DNA from: Phorcus lineatus | Lineage: Eukaryota > Mollusca > Gastropoda > Trochida > Trochidae | Reading direction: 5' to 3' | Assembly: GCA_921293015.1 (NCBI GenBank) | Contig: OV121098.1 | Location: 18,996,161-19,060,160, forward strand | Length of the DNA stretch: 64,000 nucleotides | Part shown: one piece after another, positions 38,012 to 50,241 of the stretch | Layout: every line of letters starts with the position of its first letter | How positions within the stretch are numbered: the stretch's first letter is position 1 | Made by a program: the position numbers and the translations under genes | Notes under the pieces: model-generated | The model's input: the letters and a program-made list of their open reading frames with translations, nothing else | Told to the model about the DNA's origin: nothing | Database searches by the model: none

Positions 38012-39005
38012 GATTTAAACATATTTTATTCAATAAAATTGAATTGGGATTGGTGAACAAGCCGAAGGGCTTATTTTAACACCGCTCCCATACAACATGT
38101 GATACAAAATGAAAGAAAATGCGACATCATCGATGTTGATCCTTATGTAAACAATATAAATATACATTCATCAATTACAATAATAATATTTAAGTAGACA
38201 GTAATGGTTTGGTGTGTCTAGCAACCCAGTTATATACATATAAATCTATCAAGGGATTCAAAACCAGTTTTTATTTTTGGGTGTCAGATTTGAATCGTTG
38301 AGTTTTGGTGATAAAATCGTGAACTGAATCAATTATTTTCTGATTTTCAAAGTGACTAAGTTCTTTGTTCCCGACCAGTGTTATAAAAGTACATATTTTG
38401 TTGGTATAATTACCGCAAGTGAAAAAGTAATGTAGGGCGTTTTCTGTCTGATATCCACAAGAGCAGCATGGACTGTCCAATATGTGTCTGTTATATTTAT
38501 CCGAGTTTAGATTACTACAACCGAGTCTAAGTTGACAGTGAATAATTTGACAAAATCGGGTGCCGTAGTCAAGGTTGAAATAAATTTTATTTTTACTTTT
38601 AGTGATTAGATGTTTGAATTCTGAATATGTGCACGACTCTTTGTAACGAGGTAAAGCATTCCATGAATTTATTGTATCTGGTAAAAACGATTTGTCGTAA
38701 TTGGCAGTTCGATTGTAAATTCCCTGTATTTCTGAGCTGTTTCTTAATTCATATTTTGCAGTTTCGGAAACCGAATTTGGGATCAAGTCGCAAAGATAGC
38801 TTGGTAATTGATCATTGTACATTTTATAGAAATAAGTTAATTTCTGACAGTATCTTCTATCTTGCAAAGACTGAAAATTAGTTTCACTGTAGATTTTGTT
38901 GTGACTTGTTCCACGAACGGCACCACATATTGTTCTCAAAGCATCAAGATGCAAATTTTCTAATATTCGTGACTGTTCATATGTGCAATTATCCCAAATG
39001 TGCGT
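38012..39005 (-). mobile_element. 5'-truncated LINE with 12-bp target duplication
   Basis: AGCTCCTTTCTT at 38000-38011 and 39006-39017 brackets 994 bp. The 3' tail at the left has the complement of GAATAAAATATGTTTAAATC, a CAAT..ATTG hairpin, hairpin AAGCC/GGCTT (38059-38072) and GAGCGGTGTTAAAA. It lies inside the left edge of segmental duplication block A copy 2. Confidence 0.96.
38271..39005 (-). pseudogene. LINE polyprotein C-terminal fragment, frame intact
   Basis: From the 5' truncation point (THIWDNCTYEQSRILENLHL) to the stop at 38271 the frame is open for about 245 codons. It covers the post-RT thumb region, SFLPDTINSWNALP, FCQIIHCQLRLGCSNLN, a CSCG ... H ... C finger (CxC-x8-H-x4-C) and the C-terminal FITKTQRF segment. 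The apparent Met start at 39050 lies in host flank and is not original. It cannot encode a reverse transcriptase. It preserves the Tyr that is a stop in the 34.6 kb copy. Confidence 0.9.
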
Positions 39006-39029
39006 AGCTCCTTTCTTTATTATAACAAA

Positions 39030-39445
39030 ATGTAGGATAATTTTAAACACCTACCTTCCATCAGTCGAAATGTTTAAATGAAGTCAGAAAATACAATAAC
39101 AAGAATCATTGTTACAAAAGAAGTTTTCGTTCCTCCGATCCCGTTTTCTTGTGGGATTATCTCAATTGAGGGATTAAGACACGCCATTGTCTGGTTAATC
39201 CGCCCAATGAAGCAATGATCAATGTTTGCACAGCAATAATACCCGTCGTTTTTATCGTGCAAATATTGACTTCAAAAGGATCACCGCATAATTGTATACA
39301 CGGGAGATGATGATCACTAATTAGTGTTAATATCAGCTGATTGAATCACATCTCAATGTCACTCGTGTCAATTTCATCAGGTGTCAATTACAGAGAAATT
39401 AACATGGTAAAATATAGCACGTGAGTGAGAGTTCATGTGTAAATA
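39030..39445 (+). repeat. Segmental duplication, block A copy 2
   Basis: Partner of 28065-28530. It follows the LINE insertion directly; homology probably continued to its left before that insertion. Confidence 0.9.
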
Positions 39446-39739
39446 GTGTTGTTCAATTATAAGACTGAAATGTTATACCATATGTAAACATTGAATAGAA
39501 TGTGCCACTTGTGACACTGAGTTAGATATTTTCTCTCAGCATAACTTGGTATGAATGTAAATGTATGTTCATTTCAATTCAACTGAAAAACCTATCTGCC
39601 ATGCATTTAACCAATTGATTGAGTCTCTAATTAAATGAAAATTTCTCACATCTAAACATAGTTCATAAGTAAAAGGTCAGAACGTGACGTGACACCATGA
39701 TATTGGTTAATGTGGTTTAACAATATCTATTTTAAAAAA

Positions 39740-40030
39740 TGAATGGATTGGCAAAGGCATGTTGAGAAATCACTGATAGAGTTTAGAGAGTACCGTAGTA
39801 AAGGTCTTTGTCTATATCTCTTTGTAATTCGACTTTTTAATTCTGAAAGGGGACATAACTCTTTTTTTGTAAAGACATTCCATAAAATAATTGTATCTGG
39901 TAAATGTGATGAGAGTTCGACTGTAAATTCACTTTTGTCTGGAGCTTTTTCGTAAGTTGTAGCTCGCAATTCGGACACCGATTCTTGTTTTATGATATGT
40001 ATATTCCAAATATAATTCACCAGACGTACC
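39740..40030 (-). pseudogene. Decayed LINE C-terminal fragment
   Basis: Minus-strand translation includes QESVSELRATTYEK, SSHLPDTIILWNVF and LSELKSRI, aligning with VSE..LRN, FLPDTI.MWN and ISEFKSLL of the main LINE. No tail and no finger region. It is absent from the other duplicon, so it postdates the duplication or was lost there. Confidence 0.7.
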
Positions 40031-40440
40031 TTGAATTTGACCAAGGGGATATCAGGATGCAGCTACCTTAACGGTCTGCAGATGCGGACATAAACTCGAG
40101 GACGCAAATTTCTTTCTTATCTGTCCAAATAACAACGACATAAGAACAAATTCATATTCTTTACCAAGAGTTATAACCTGCCATCCACCCTAAAAGGAAA
40201 TATAGGCTCAATCTATCAAGAAAATGACAAACTATTAAAATCTTTTTTTTTTTATATTGTACACTCTCGTAGATTCCCAGATTTTTCATAAAAAAAAAAA
40301 ATGTCTTGTAAATATATATGCCGTCAACTCCTCTCGGTGATAAGTGCTGTTATATGCTTCTATTTGTAACTCATCTTTGTAATGTAAGGCTCTGATTTCT
40401 TCTGTGAACGTCACTTTTCTATCATGTATATATTTGTATG

Positions 40441-40517
40441 CCTGTAGGGAGCGGCATTCAGATAAGCAAATGTTTGCCAATCCCATCACTTATTTTGTGA
40501 ATAAATATGTTTAAACC
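40441..40517 (+). mobile_element. LINE 3' tail
   Basis: GGGAGCGGCATTCAGATA, hairpin GCAA..TTGC (40466-40477), CAATCCC, a TCAC..GTGA second hairpin and GAATAAATATGTTTAAACC. Sequence to the left (40.08-40.44 kb) is probably its decayed body. Confidence 0.8.
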
Positions 40518-40639
40518 ATATATCGGTTTTATTTACAAAAATAATAGCGATGGTGCATTTGAGAACCGCCGCACTTTGTATATGCAAGAAAAAACACCGA
40601 ACAATTTACAGCTTGATAAGTCTTACGAGTAACTGGCCA

Positions 40640-41190
40640 TCTGTTGATCTATGTATCTGCATTTTGACCTTTGAACGTAAAGGTTGGAAGATCAGTCCCG
40701 TCTTTAGTATATCTTCAAATTCAGATGATTTGTCTACAAATGACCTTCCAGACACCGGGCATAAACAATTAGTTTCTATTATCGAACTCAATACACCATA
40801 ATTCAATATTTGTTCTCTTCCAGACAGACATTTGCTCTCTGTCTGAATGCAAACCAAATATTTTCAGCAACCATTTGATGTTCAACCGAATTACAAGCCT
40901 AAAAATCATCGTGTTAAAACATGGATATTCTTTTATTTCCCAATTTGTACAAAATAAACAACACCCCTCAGACACAATGTTTCAGTTCCTAATATCATAA
41001 CACTTAACCACATCTTATGATAACAACACCAGTGTTTCTCTAAACCATTGTTTCTAAGACTATCAGATTCATGGTTGATTTGGTCAAGGCTTTTGTTACA
41101 TTCAGAGCTATGAAAACATTTAGATTGCCATAACTCACCGTGATCCTCGCGCTTCTCACGTCACGCTTCACTGGACCTTACCTGAGGGCG
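40640..41190 (+). repeat. Segmental duplication, block B copy 2 (empty LINE site)
   Basis: Partner of 29790-30700 without the 375-bp LINE. The equivalent of the target site reads TCAGATGATTTGTCTACAAA around 40720. The block ends just upstream of the promoter of the 42.1 kb gene. Confidence 0.9.
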
Positions 41191-41291
41191 GCCACTTTGA
41201 TGTGATCCCAGGTGTATTGTTTCAGTAATTTAGCATTGTCTAATTCGTCGACTCACAACCTCTAGGTACAGTTACCCCACTAAGTACGCTG

Positions 41292-41341
41292 ATTGGATGG
41301 TTGGGCTGTTATTGCAGCTATTGTCTTCAGGGGGATATAAA
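41292..41341 (+). promoter_or_regulatory. CCAAT and TATA promoter
   Basis: An inverted CCAAT box (GATTGG, 41291-41296) and a TATAAA box (41336-41341) about 40 bp apart. Transcription would begin near 41366-41372, upstream of a strong splice donor at 41443. Confidence 0.65.
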
Positions 41342-41367
41342 CCCGAAATCTCTAGGAGATGGCCATA

Positions 41368-42121
41368 CACAACTGCTTATACTGTTCTCACTAGTACTAT
41401 TGGACACTGTTGGATACTTTCGGATACTTACAGATTATAAAGGTAGGTGTCTTGTGAACATCAAGTAGCCCTCAATTACATATGACCTTATGATACGTTA
41501 CATTACATTAATCTCAAGAGTGATGTAGCCGAACATGAAATACAAGAGATCTTTAGGAAATTCTCTCCTGCCAATCCAGTAGAACCGGGACCGTTTATGA
41601 TGAACGATAAAGAATTATATTTAGTTAATTACAATGTAAAGTTTGACTTGTCAATTGTTAAAACGTACTATGAGAATCTTTGATATCTGAGACAAGAGGA
41701 TCGTAGTTCAACTCACATCTGAACAAAAGATCAAAGCTATTATGGATATACTGTAAATCGCTCGTAAAGACTTTTTATTACTAACATAAATTGCCTTATA
41801 AATTAATGCAATCTCATTTGAACTGATAGCTCGTTTGGAGTGTGAAGGATTAGGGAAGCGGTTTACCTGAAAGAAACATTTGTCCTCAGGCGCCTTCACA
41901 CTGTTGGAATGTTTTAAAATCCTTGAATAATGCTGCATCATAATCAAACGTCATAACTATCAATTATTAAATTTTTCGTTGTCTTAAAATTGAGAAAGGT
42001 AAATAACAGAATAATCTTAGTATGCGATGTATGGCAAATTCACCTGTGTAAGAAAACAATTTGTTAATCGTCATCATCAAGTATTATTATGTTGCTTATA
42101 TTAATATTTTTTAAACTTCAG
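41368..42121 (+). other. 5' UTR exon and first intron
   Basis: Non-coding exon 1 from about 41368 to 41442, donor AAAG|GTAGGT, then a 679-bp intron (41443-42121) ending TTTTTTAAACTTCAG. The acceptor is 8 bp before the ATG of the coding exon. The intron encodes nothing recognisable. Confidence 0.65.
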
Positions 42122-42129
42122 ATTTCATC

Positions 42130-43212
42130 ATGCTGAAGTGGCTGAGGAAGAAGATGAAGAAAGGCAAGCAACCGAGAACTAAGTCTCAGGCGCCTCAGGT
42201 CTCCCAAGACGATACCCTCCACATCTACGAGGAGATCGGCGATATCAACGACGATGACGACGTGTTCGTCACCTACACCCGGACAAACTCCCTGCCCTCC
42301 AAATCTCGGAAGTACCCTCTCTTCCGGCCCGACCCTCAACCGAGGGAAGCCCTCTACTCCATCGCCAAGATACCTGGTATCGACCAACCCCGACCACCCA
42401 GCACTTCGAGTTCGAGACGGAAGTTGAGCTTTGATGGTCCAGCGAAACCATGGTCCCCAGCAAAGATCGTCGACCACTATGATGTCATTTCCGACTCTGA
42501 CGACGACGAATTCTACGAGTACGACATGAAGAGCGATCGCCAGAGTCGTCCCCGACAACGTAAGCCCAGCGTTGCCCGTAGCGACACCGGTAACGATCAT
42601 CGTAGAGTTACGCTAGTGAGAGACAGCTCGCTTCGTAGCAGTGTTTCCCGCACATCCGACGCATCCAGTGGCTTCTTCAGTGAAGATACAGACATCGAAA
42701 CGATACATCGTACATCGACCAGACGGAAGAATCGATCTTGTCAACCCTCCGACTTCATCCGCCAACCATCCCTCAAGCAGAAACACCTTCAGGTCAACGA
42801 AGCAGCCACGCCCATCTACCAGAAACCACATCCGGCCCGGGGATATTTCCGCGCACCCGTCCAGTGTGAACCCAACACTTCTGCTGACTACCTCTCCCCT
42901 GTGAAGTTCGTCTCATCATCCCAGCTGCCTCCCCATCAGCCTACACCAAAGGACACTTACGCCAAGGTGAAGAGACGAAGTGAGGGAGTCGTGAGGCCAC
43001 CAACCATGAAACCAAGAGATGGTGTCTTCAAGATGTACGAGATTCCCCAGTTCGTAGGACAAATAACCAGTCTACCCTGTGAGCCAGTGCACAGCAAACC
43101 TGTGCAACCGATTGTTTGTGACCAGCCATGCTTCTGGAGTAGAGACAGTAACCAGCTGCTGCAGGATGTCATCCGGGTCAATTATGACCGCCAGATGTCG
43201 CTGTTTGTGTAG
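42130..43212 (+). CDS. Disordered protein rich in SH2-docking tyrosines
   Basis: A 360-residue single coding exon, strikingly richer in GC than its surroundings. No folded domain is recognised. Residues 1-13 are basic and amphipathic (MLKWLRKKMKKGK), a possible membrane-binding tail. Acidic clusters at 38-44 and 122-127 and long Ser/Arg/Pro-rich stretches suggest disorder. Tyrosines sit in SH2-type contexts: Y33 (YEEI, the optimal Src-family motif), Y76 (YSIA), Y117 (YDVI), Y129/Y131, and three YxxP motifs (Y230 YQKP, Y254 YLSP, Y303 YEIP) of the Crk/Nck type. RTNSLP (51-56) fits a 14-3-3 site, and RRKLSF (96-101) and RKPS (144-147) fit basophilic kinase sites. I infer a scaffold or adaptor in tyrosine-kinase signalling. 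No ortholog is recognised, so it has no name. Start choice: first ATG after the acceptor. Confidence 0.78.
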   Translation: MLKWLRKKMKKGKQPRTKSQAPQVSQDDTLHIYEEIGDINDDDDVFVTYTRTNSLPSKSRKYPLFRPDPQPREALYSIAKIPGIDQPRPPSTSSSRRKLSFDGPAKPWSPAKIVDHYDVISDSDDDEFYEYDMKSDRQSRPRQRKPSVARSDTGNDHRRVTLVRDSSLRSSVSRTSDASSGFFSEDTDIETIHRTSTRRKNRSCQPSDFIRQPSLKQKHLQVNEAATPIYQKPHPARGYFRAPVQCEPNTSADYLSPVKFVSSSQLPPHQPTPKDTYAKVKRRSEGVVRPPTMKPRDGVFKMYEIPQFVGQITSLPCEPVHSKPVQPIVCDQPCFWSRDSNQLLQDVIRVNYDRQMSLFV

Positions 43213-43381
43213 ACTTTCTGAAAATGTATTTGAATTATCATGTGCTGATGTGTCTAGTGCTACTACGACTATGGTCTATGTTCGAAATAAATTGTTAGCT
43301 ACTAAGATCTTTGGAATGTCCATTATATGTATATTATTGTTATCCCGTTGTTATTAGTGCTTGTGAACCCTTGTCATGATA

Positions 43382-43387
43382 AATAAA
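43382..43387 (+). terminator. Polyadenylation signal
   Basis: AATAAA, 170 bp after the stop codon, followed by a T/G-rich stretch (ACGTTCGTTTTTC). It would end the 42.1 kb gene transcript near 43405. Confidence 0.7.
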
Positions 43388-43409
43388 GATTATGATCATA
43401 TACGTTCGT

Positions 43410-45706
43410 TTTTCAAATCATTAAACAAATCATCAACACTTTAAACACGGTACAGTAAATCAAGGTTTACATTACACGTGTTTGTAATATAGAATAGGAT
43501 AAGATCGCCATACATATGGAATGTACCTTCAAATGTCTTGTGACGACCTGCCACCTAGTGCACACCTCAGCGACTTTTGTCAGATCAAATTACACTAGCA
43601 ATTATATTCCAACTATATTTTAATAAAATTTGACAGAACCGACTATTGCGAGTAGGCCAGTATGAAAGGCACATATACTTCGTGTCACATACTTGACTGA
43701 TTTAAGATAGGTACTATAACTGACAAAAATAATCGAGTACCTGTGTTGTGTTAATTATCTCGATTGCTAGGATCACTCACAGTATAAATTGTCATTTTCA
43801 TTCAATGGTTTCGAAATGATTATCATCATTATCTTCTAACCAATACGTATTTATACCGGTTAATATCAACACAACACATTTTATCATTTTCTATAAAGAA
43901 TAATCATCAATGCATTTTCTCTTACTCAACCTCTGTTACTGCCTTAATAAAACTCGAATGCTGAATGTCTTCAATGAAAGAACGGTATATTGAACAATCA
44001 GCTACGTTATTTAAAAGTGAACTATAGATCTGCGTAAAGAAGGCTGGACTCATTTATAGCTTTCTTCCATATACCTAACAAGAGAGAAATACTTCTTATT
44101 AGTTAAACTATTCTTGTACTGAGACAAGGGTATTAAATATGATCTATAATTGACATTAGAGTAATTAATGTTGTAGTTTCTAATTAATCTCTTTATTTAT
44201 TAAAAGATAGACAGGTTGAATATATGATTTCAGAAAATTGGTGTGATGGCAACACCAGGAAACATCGCAGAGAATGCTGTGCTCTGACCACCAAGACACT
44301 GTTTTTTTAAACGCTTTAAAAAGTGAATGAAAAAATGCGAAAATCTATAAGTAAGTTTAGCCAGTGTAAAACAAAGCGCAAATAAAATGTATCGCACAAG
44401 GAACATGTCAAAAACTTAATTTGAAATTATCTTTTGAGTCACAAATCAAATTCATCAAAGCTTAAACTAGGCATAGAATTGCGCATTACGCCAAAAAAAA
44501 TTTCGCCATTCGAGATTCTTTTGAAATTTAAGCTGCATTTTGCTTTCGTGCGTGTGTGCTTGAGTTTAACAGCAATTAGGACCACCTACCTACCAGAGGC
44601 AAGCATACAAATTAACAATTAGTATATTTGGTAATTAGGTAACCAGTTGCTTTTGCTACAAATTACGAATTTACGGCAAAAGAAAACAGTACAACTGTAC
44701 ACATTTTTTATATAAAAATAAACTTCAATCAAATTTCAAACAATAAAAAATTTACTTGTCAATAAGTGAGTCGAAATGACAAGCACACAAACCATGAGTA
44801 TGCAAGGCTGAAAAAGGCCGCTAAGACAAATGTCAACCCACTTTTTCTTAATTACATGGACTGTACAATCCAGATTCAGTTTTACTGACCATTATTCAAC
44901 AAGGAGGTATCAGTTGGTGTAATTTTACCTACAGTAAATCTAATTGAGAGTTACGTAGCGTAAGATAAGATGATCAACTTACCTGCGACCTATGTCCAAA
45001 TTTGTCAACTTTTTAGTATTTACCTTTTTACTGTGACTAATTTGTGAATAGAAAAAACTATCAACCATAAGTTATGAAATCCAGTTAATGGTACAATATG
45101 ATTTTATGAATTAAGTCCTGATGTTGGAAATGAGGGAAAGAAATATGGGATGGCATAAAGACATTTTCGCTTCTATCAATACGGTTATATAAATTTTGAT
45201 ATAAATGATAGTGTAGAATAGAGTCTTAATTAATAATACACATGTTAAAGGTATACACATGGTTATTTGATTATTTCATTGTCACTAACAATTAGTACAA
45301 AATGTCATATTTTTTACTACTGATCGTATAATTGGTCTCAGAAATTCTTCTAACCAACAAATTACTTGCATGGCATTTGGCTAAAGATTTAATCTAAGCA
45401 AAGTTTATCTATTGAAGCAATAACCTTACTCTTTGCACTGGAAAATCCTGCGAAATTGCCAAAATTACATAAGAAATACACATTCTATGATTTCACAGGT
45501 TTATGGATTAAACATGAGATTCAGGACAATAATAGCATGGGTTTTTAGGAAAACACTGTTTGAAAAATAATAGCAGGGAATTGTGTTTTTAAAAATCATT
45601 CATGAATACTGTCGTAAGTTTTATTATTCATTCGAAGTCAATCATTGAATAGATGGATCATTTCTGCTTGGAACCTTTCAGAATAACTGATCACCAAAAT
45701 AAGTGC
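43410..45706. other. AT-rich non-coding stretch
   Basis: No gene or element recognised. Open frames here are short and have no flanking splice signals. Confidence 0.45.
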
Positions 45707-45708
45707 TA

Positions 45709-46980
45709 CCGGGAATTCTCGTATTTAAGCCCTGCCATGGGCTTAAATTTGAAATTAATTTTAGAGTGGTCTCCCATTCAAAATTTCAAACAGCAGGTAC
45801 CATGGGTCCCGCTAACAGAGTCCCCTATGTATAGACTATTGACAGGGTACTTCACCCGCCATCTTCGATCTAAAAAATCTAATTTTACGCTATTGTCGAC
45901 TCAAATTGCATTATGTAGTAATAGAACACATTCCCAGAGATACTCCGCCGCTAACCTTTCCTTCATACTTATCGTTTTATTCCTGCTTTTAATCTTTCTT
46001 TCGCGAAGCGGTCAGGTCACATTTACCTAACCCGGAAGTTAACAATGGCTGCCGACATGGCCGCAGCCAACACGCTTCTTGAACCTCATTGGTTGATTAG
46101 TAGAATGCCATAAACACTTGATTAAGCGAGGGAAATTCAAAATTTGTTCGCATGACATTTTATACACGTGAGAGATAACAACAATGTCAGAAGTCAACTT
46201 AACTCAGTGGTAATATTTTTTTAAAGACATTAATTTTACAATAACTCGTCATTAACAAGTAACTGGTCGACCGCCATTGACAACTTCCGGGTGGGGTAAA
46301 TGTAACCAGGCTCGCTTCGCGAAAATTAAGTCAGAAATAGGCATTATTAAAAAAAAAATTAAGGTAAGATTAGCGGCGGAGTATCAAAGGATATATGTCC
46401 GATCATTTCGTGATATACTTTTAGTTTTTATTTGCGTTTAAAGAGCATTTTACACGCTAGAGTTCGAAGATGGCGGGTGAAGTACCCTGTCAATAGTCTA
46501 TACATAGGGGACTCTGTTAGCGGGGCCCATGCAGGTACTTACATTGACGGCATCGCGTCGAATCGATGATTATAACCCAGTCAGTGCCGTGAGAGGGTTT
46601 CACATTTTCAAAACCCACTGGTCATCGCAGTTGACTTTCTAAGCACTAAATGTGACAATTGAGATGCCTCTGATACTCAGTGGCTGTCGAGTGTAAAAAC
46701 GTCAGTGTCGGGCATATTCTGATTTAGCAAAGCAAATAATGTAACTTTTTCATTCGCAATTATACGTGACGGGGAATCTCAATTGTGTTTTACAACCATT
46801 CATGTTTATCAATTTGATTTAATTCAATTCGTTCCATTTAAAAGTATAAAAGAACCATGCTTTTTGTTGTTTACCTCTTTTGGAATTTAAGCCCAGGGCT
46901 TAATTTCAGTTGAAATGTTTCAACGCTCACATGGGGAAAATTCAAAATTAATCCCTGGGCTTAAGTACGAGAATTCCCGG
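45709..46980. mobile_element. TA-flanked inverted-repeat transposon (outer of a nested pair)
   Basis: Terminal inverted repeats beginning CCGGGAATTCTCGTA and continuing through TTAAGCCC (24 bp, one mismatch) at 45709-45732 and 46957-46980. TA lies on both sides (45707-45708 and 46981-46982), the Tc1/mariner-type target. AAGCCC..GGGCTT palindromes lie just inside each end. No transposase is present. It is interrupted by a second element at 45801-46530; without that and its target copy it would be about 0.53 kb. Confidence 0.85.
45801..46530. mobile_element. Long-TIR element with 8-bp target duplication (inner)
   Basis: GCAGGTAC at 45793-45800 and 46531-46538 brackets 730 bp. The outer 70 bp of each end are nearly identical inverted copies (ATGGG[T/C]CCCGCTAAC ... 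TCAATAG/CTATTGA ... GATGGCGG), and weaker inversion extends about 250 bp inward to ACTTCCGG sites. Long TIRs with an 8-9 bp duplication suggest a Mutator-like (MULE) non-autonomous element. Each arm carries AAGATGGCGG (YY1-like) and CCGGAAGT (ETS-like) motifs. Confidence 0.85.
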
Positions 46981-46982
46981 TA

Positions 46983-49900
46983 ACTGGCCAAGATCAAGGG
47001 GCTAGAGGTAATTGCATCATTTGTAAAAACTACGCAAAATGTTTTTAATGAAAACAGGTATGTTTTGCTATTAAGTTTTTTGTATTTTCAATGTTGGTCA
47101 TTCTTACCAATTTTACTACGTGGAAAAATAACTGAAATGAGTGTATCTCTTACAGTTGTATATGTTGATCTATACAGCTAGTATTATCGAGATAGTTTTC
47201 TTTATATGTGTTGTCTGTATTTTTACTGTGCCTGTTTAATACGAAACGACAAAAAGTGACAGGTGGCACTATTTTACAGCATCGATATCGATATTTCAGA
47301 CGATAATACACTGCAATTGTAATTTGAATTTGATTATCTAACAAATTGTTATAGAATTACCTTAAAATTAATCCATCCAGAGCCTTACATAAAACGAAGC
47401 GTTCATAAAATGCAAAGCGATGAGCTAATTAGAACAAGATCAAACCTTGTGTGTGTTGTAATTCTATCATCATTACTGAACATCTGAATTTCATTAAACT
47501 AATTTTTAAGCTGTAAATGAAGCAAATATAATTTGTTGAAAAGGTTGAAGTAAATTCAGTGTCACCACCTGCGGGCTGTGCATAATAACTCACACGCGCG
47601 TGACATCAACAGTTAATTGCAATTCGAATATCGCTTAATTAAACTAGAGCTGCATTACGCTCTATGCGCGGATATAAACTGCAATTAGGAGCATATCACC
47701 TGAAGCAAGCAGATGCATCAATACAATAATTCTAAGGAATCTTGAAACACCTGTTGTGCTATACCGATTCAGTTGAGAAGTAACACAGGTAGACCTTATT
47801 ATTCAAAGAATTTTACGATACGAAATCAATAACCAATCACCAAGAATCTACCCCCGAACGAGTTTGTATCCCGTTTGGGCAATACCTTGAAACTTTTTTC
47901 CACCAACAAAGGTTTTTCTAATGATTTTTTTGGTTATCCTTATACATAATATTCAGTAATCACAATTTCAGGTTAAAATTGAAAAGTTACGTTTTGCTTA
48001 CAGTATATTGCCTCTATATAAAGATAGTATCAAATATATAAACAAGATTTAGTTCTGATTGATAATAATAAAAAGGGTTGCAATTGATGGCTTTACTTTA
48101 CTTTGCTTTGAAATTATTGTTTCTTCAAATATTACGAATTCAGTATTAGTTTGTACAAATATATTTTCCTCCTAGAAAAAATCTCGATATTTAGTGTGAA
48201 CACCTCTTAATCACTTGACTTAGGGAAATGTAATTGGCTTAGCTGAGCCAAGTTTGGTAGTTCGTTTACGCTTGTAATGATTATAAACGATCGATGGTCT
48301 TGCAATAGGCAAAATAAGATCATTTTCTGTGATATTTTTTTATTTCCCTATAAAAGCGTGCTTCAGTGACTTAATCAAAATGTGTAGAAATCATTTTATA
48401 TAAGACTTTATGAGGGTGAGGTGCAATGGAGCAGTAACACGTTTTTAAGGTAAAATAAGTGATCTTAAGATAACACAAATAAGTGTTATCGATCCAAGAC
48501 GATGTTTTGTTGTGTTACGCCATTTCCTTAGCTGAAATGATCATAAAGGCCCATTCTCACGTTGCGACAAGTAGTAACTAAACATGTAGTATCGATATGT
48601 AGATTTAAAAATCGTATTATTATCATTATTTATATATTTGATATATTATATATGTAGTCTATATGGTTGTGACAAGACGATGACGCAAGTGGTTGACTAT
48701 GTGATGCACATGAGATGTACCACGCTTTTTTGTGGAACTGGTCAGCATGAACCTAGCAAAATGTACTATAAGATGCTCTGATGAAAGTACAATTTCAGAT
48801 TGCGACTTAACGGTTTCAGTTTTACCTATGGCGACGTTTTCATCTTCGCCACACTGAGTTGACATTATGGTAGCTTCCATGCAAACACAAATAACAAAAT
48901 TAATGTGAAACAACTTATTCTTATATTCTTCGACTTTCCTCGATGTATTATATATGGGCCAATATTTAACTTACTATACCACTGCACGTACATTAATGAC
49001 GACACAAAGGTATGCAGTCGTACCACCACAGAGTTTTCACCGTAGTCACAATGGCAGCAGATTTTACTTTCAGCGCTTCTTCGGCAATAATGATTGATGG
49101 CGAATAATAAACAGAATACTAAACTTTTTTCCATTTAATATTGTTTTCGTGAAAATGGTCAAATGTCATTGTATCAAACTCGCCTACCGCTCCTTTAAGA
49201 AATTAAAAATTTGAAAATTTAATACTTATATATATACAATTTTGTAAGATGGGAGATTTTTCTATTCTAAATATCTATCCCATGCAAGCATAAACTGATA
49301 TGTTTTTTTTCAGAGGAAACTCAAACATATGTCAATGTGTTTACAGTCAATTGAACAGATCTCGCCTTACTGGTTTTGGTTAGATTATATGTAAGGGGAT
49401 TTATAATCTCCGATAACATTGTTTAATTTTGCATTATTGTGAAACAGGTACGTATTGTACATATCATAAAATAACCTAAAATCGTGCCTCTAGTTCGAAA
49501 TCGGTAAACCGTCGCTATCCAATAACGCAACGTCAGTCCCACGATGTTTGAGTGTTTGTTTATACAGCTATAATCTCCATGTTGAGTCGTGGTTGTGATT
49601 TTTCTCTTCTTTTTTTTAACTTGAACTTTTCATTTACATTCATCTTTGAATAAGAAAATGAAAAGTTCAATGGCTGTGCTGACTACAAATGAGACACCGA
49701 GTGTGATTAATTTTAAAATGGTCGTTTAACAATCTCAATCATATATCAATTTTTGTACACACTGACGTTAATAAGTCAATAATCAATCTCAGCTTCTTGT
49801 TTGCTGATGTTGAAATGTACACACATTTCGATCTATAATCAGTCAAATAGCAAGTTCTATGGTTAAAAGGGGACCCAAAAAGGGCATTAATAACCAGTTT

Positions 49901-50237
49901 TCCATTTTAATGTCGATTATTTGTTACATATTTTGCATTTCTTGTCTAGGACCGTTCTCGCGATGTGCGTTTGAATGTTTCTTAAATTTCGGATAGTCAA
50001 ATGATGCGCTGCAGGCTTATTCAAATATTGGTAAAATCGATTCACATGCAATAAGTTTGACATTCGGTTATGATATACTTGCTTTATTTTCGCCAATCAA
50101 GTTCATTTATGAGATACTTGAAGGCATTTAATCAAAAACGCACGTGAACAACCGAACACATCACCTCTGTGAAACATAAAACTCGATTAAACCGTATAAG
50201 AACATGTAACTTTAATGGGCACTTAAAAAACGCCGTC
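46983..50237. other. AT-rich non-coding stretch
   Basis: No gene recognised. GCGCGGATATAAACTGC near 47668 looks like a TATA box in a GC-richer context but no exon follows that I can support. Minus-strand frames at 48.66-49.13 kb are unrecognised. Confidence 0.4.
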
Positions 50238-50241
50238 TTAA

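Noticed and set aside
42118..42600. 160-codon minus-strand frame opposite the 42.1 kb gene
   Set aside because: Antisense shadow of a GC-rich coding exon; the plus strand has promoter, acceptor and polyadenylation signal.
45653..46030. A 125-codon plus-strand frame
   Set aside because: It crosses the boundary between the outer and inner transposons, so it cannot be an original gene.
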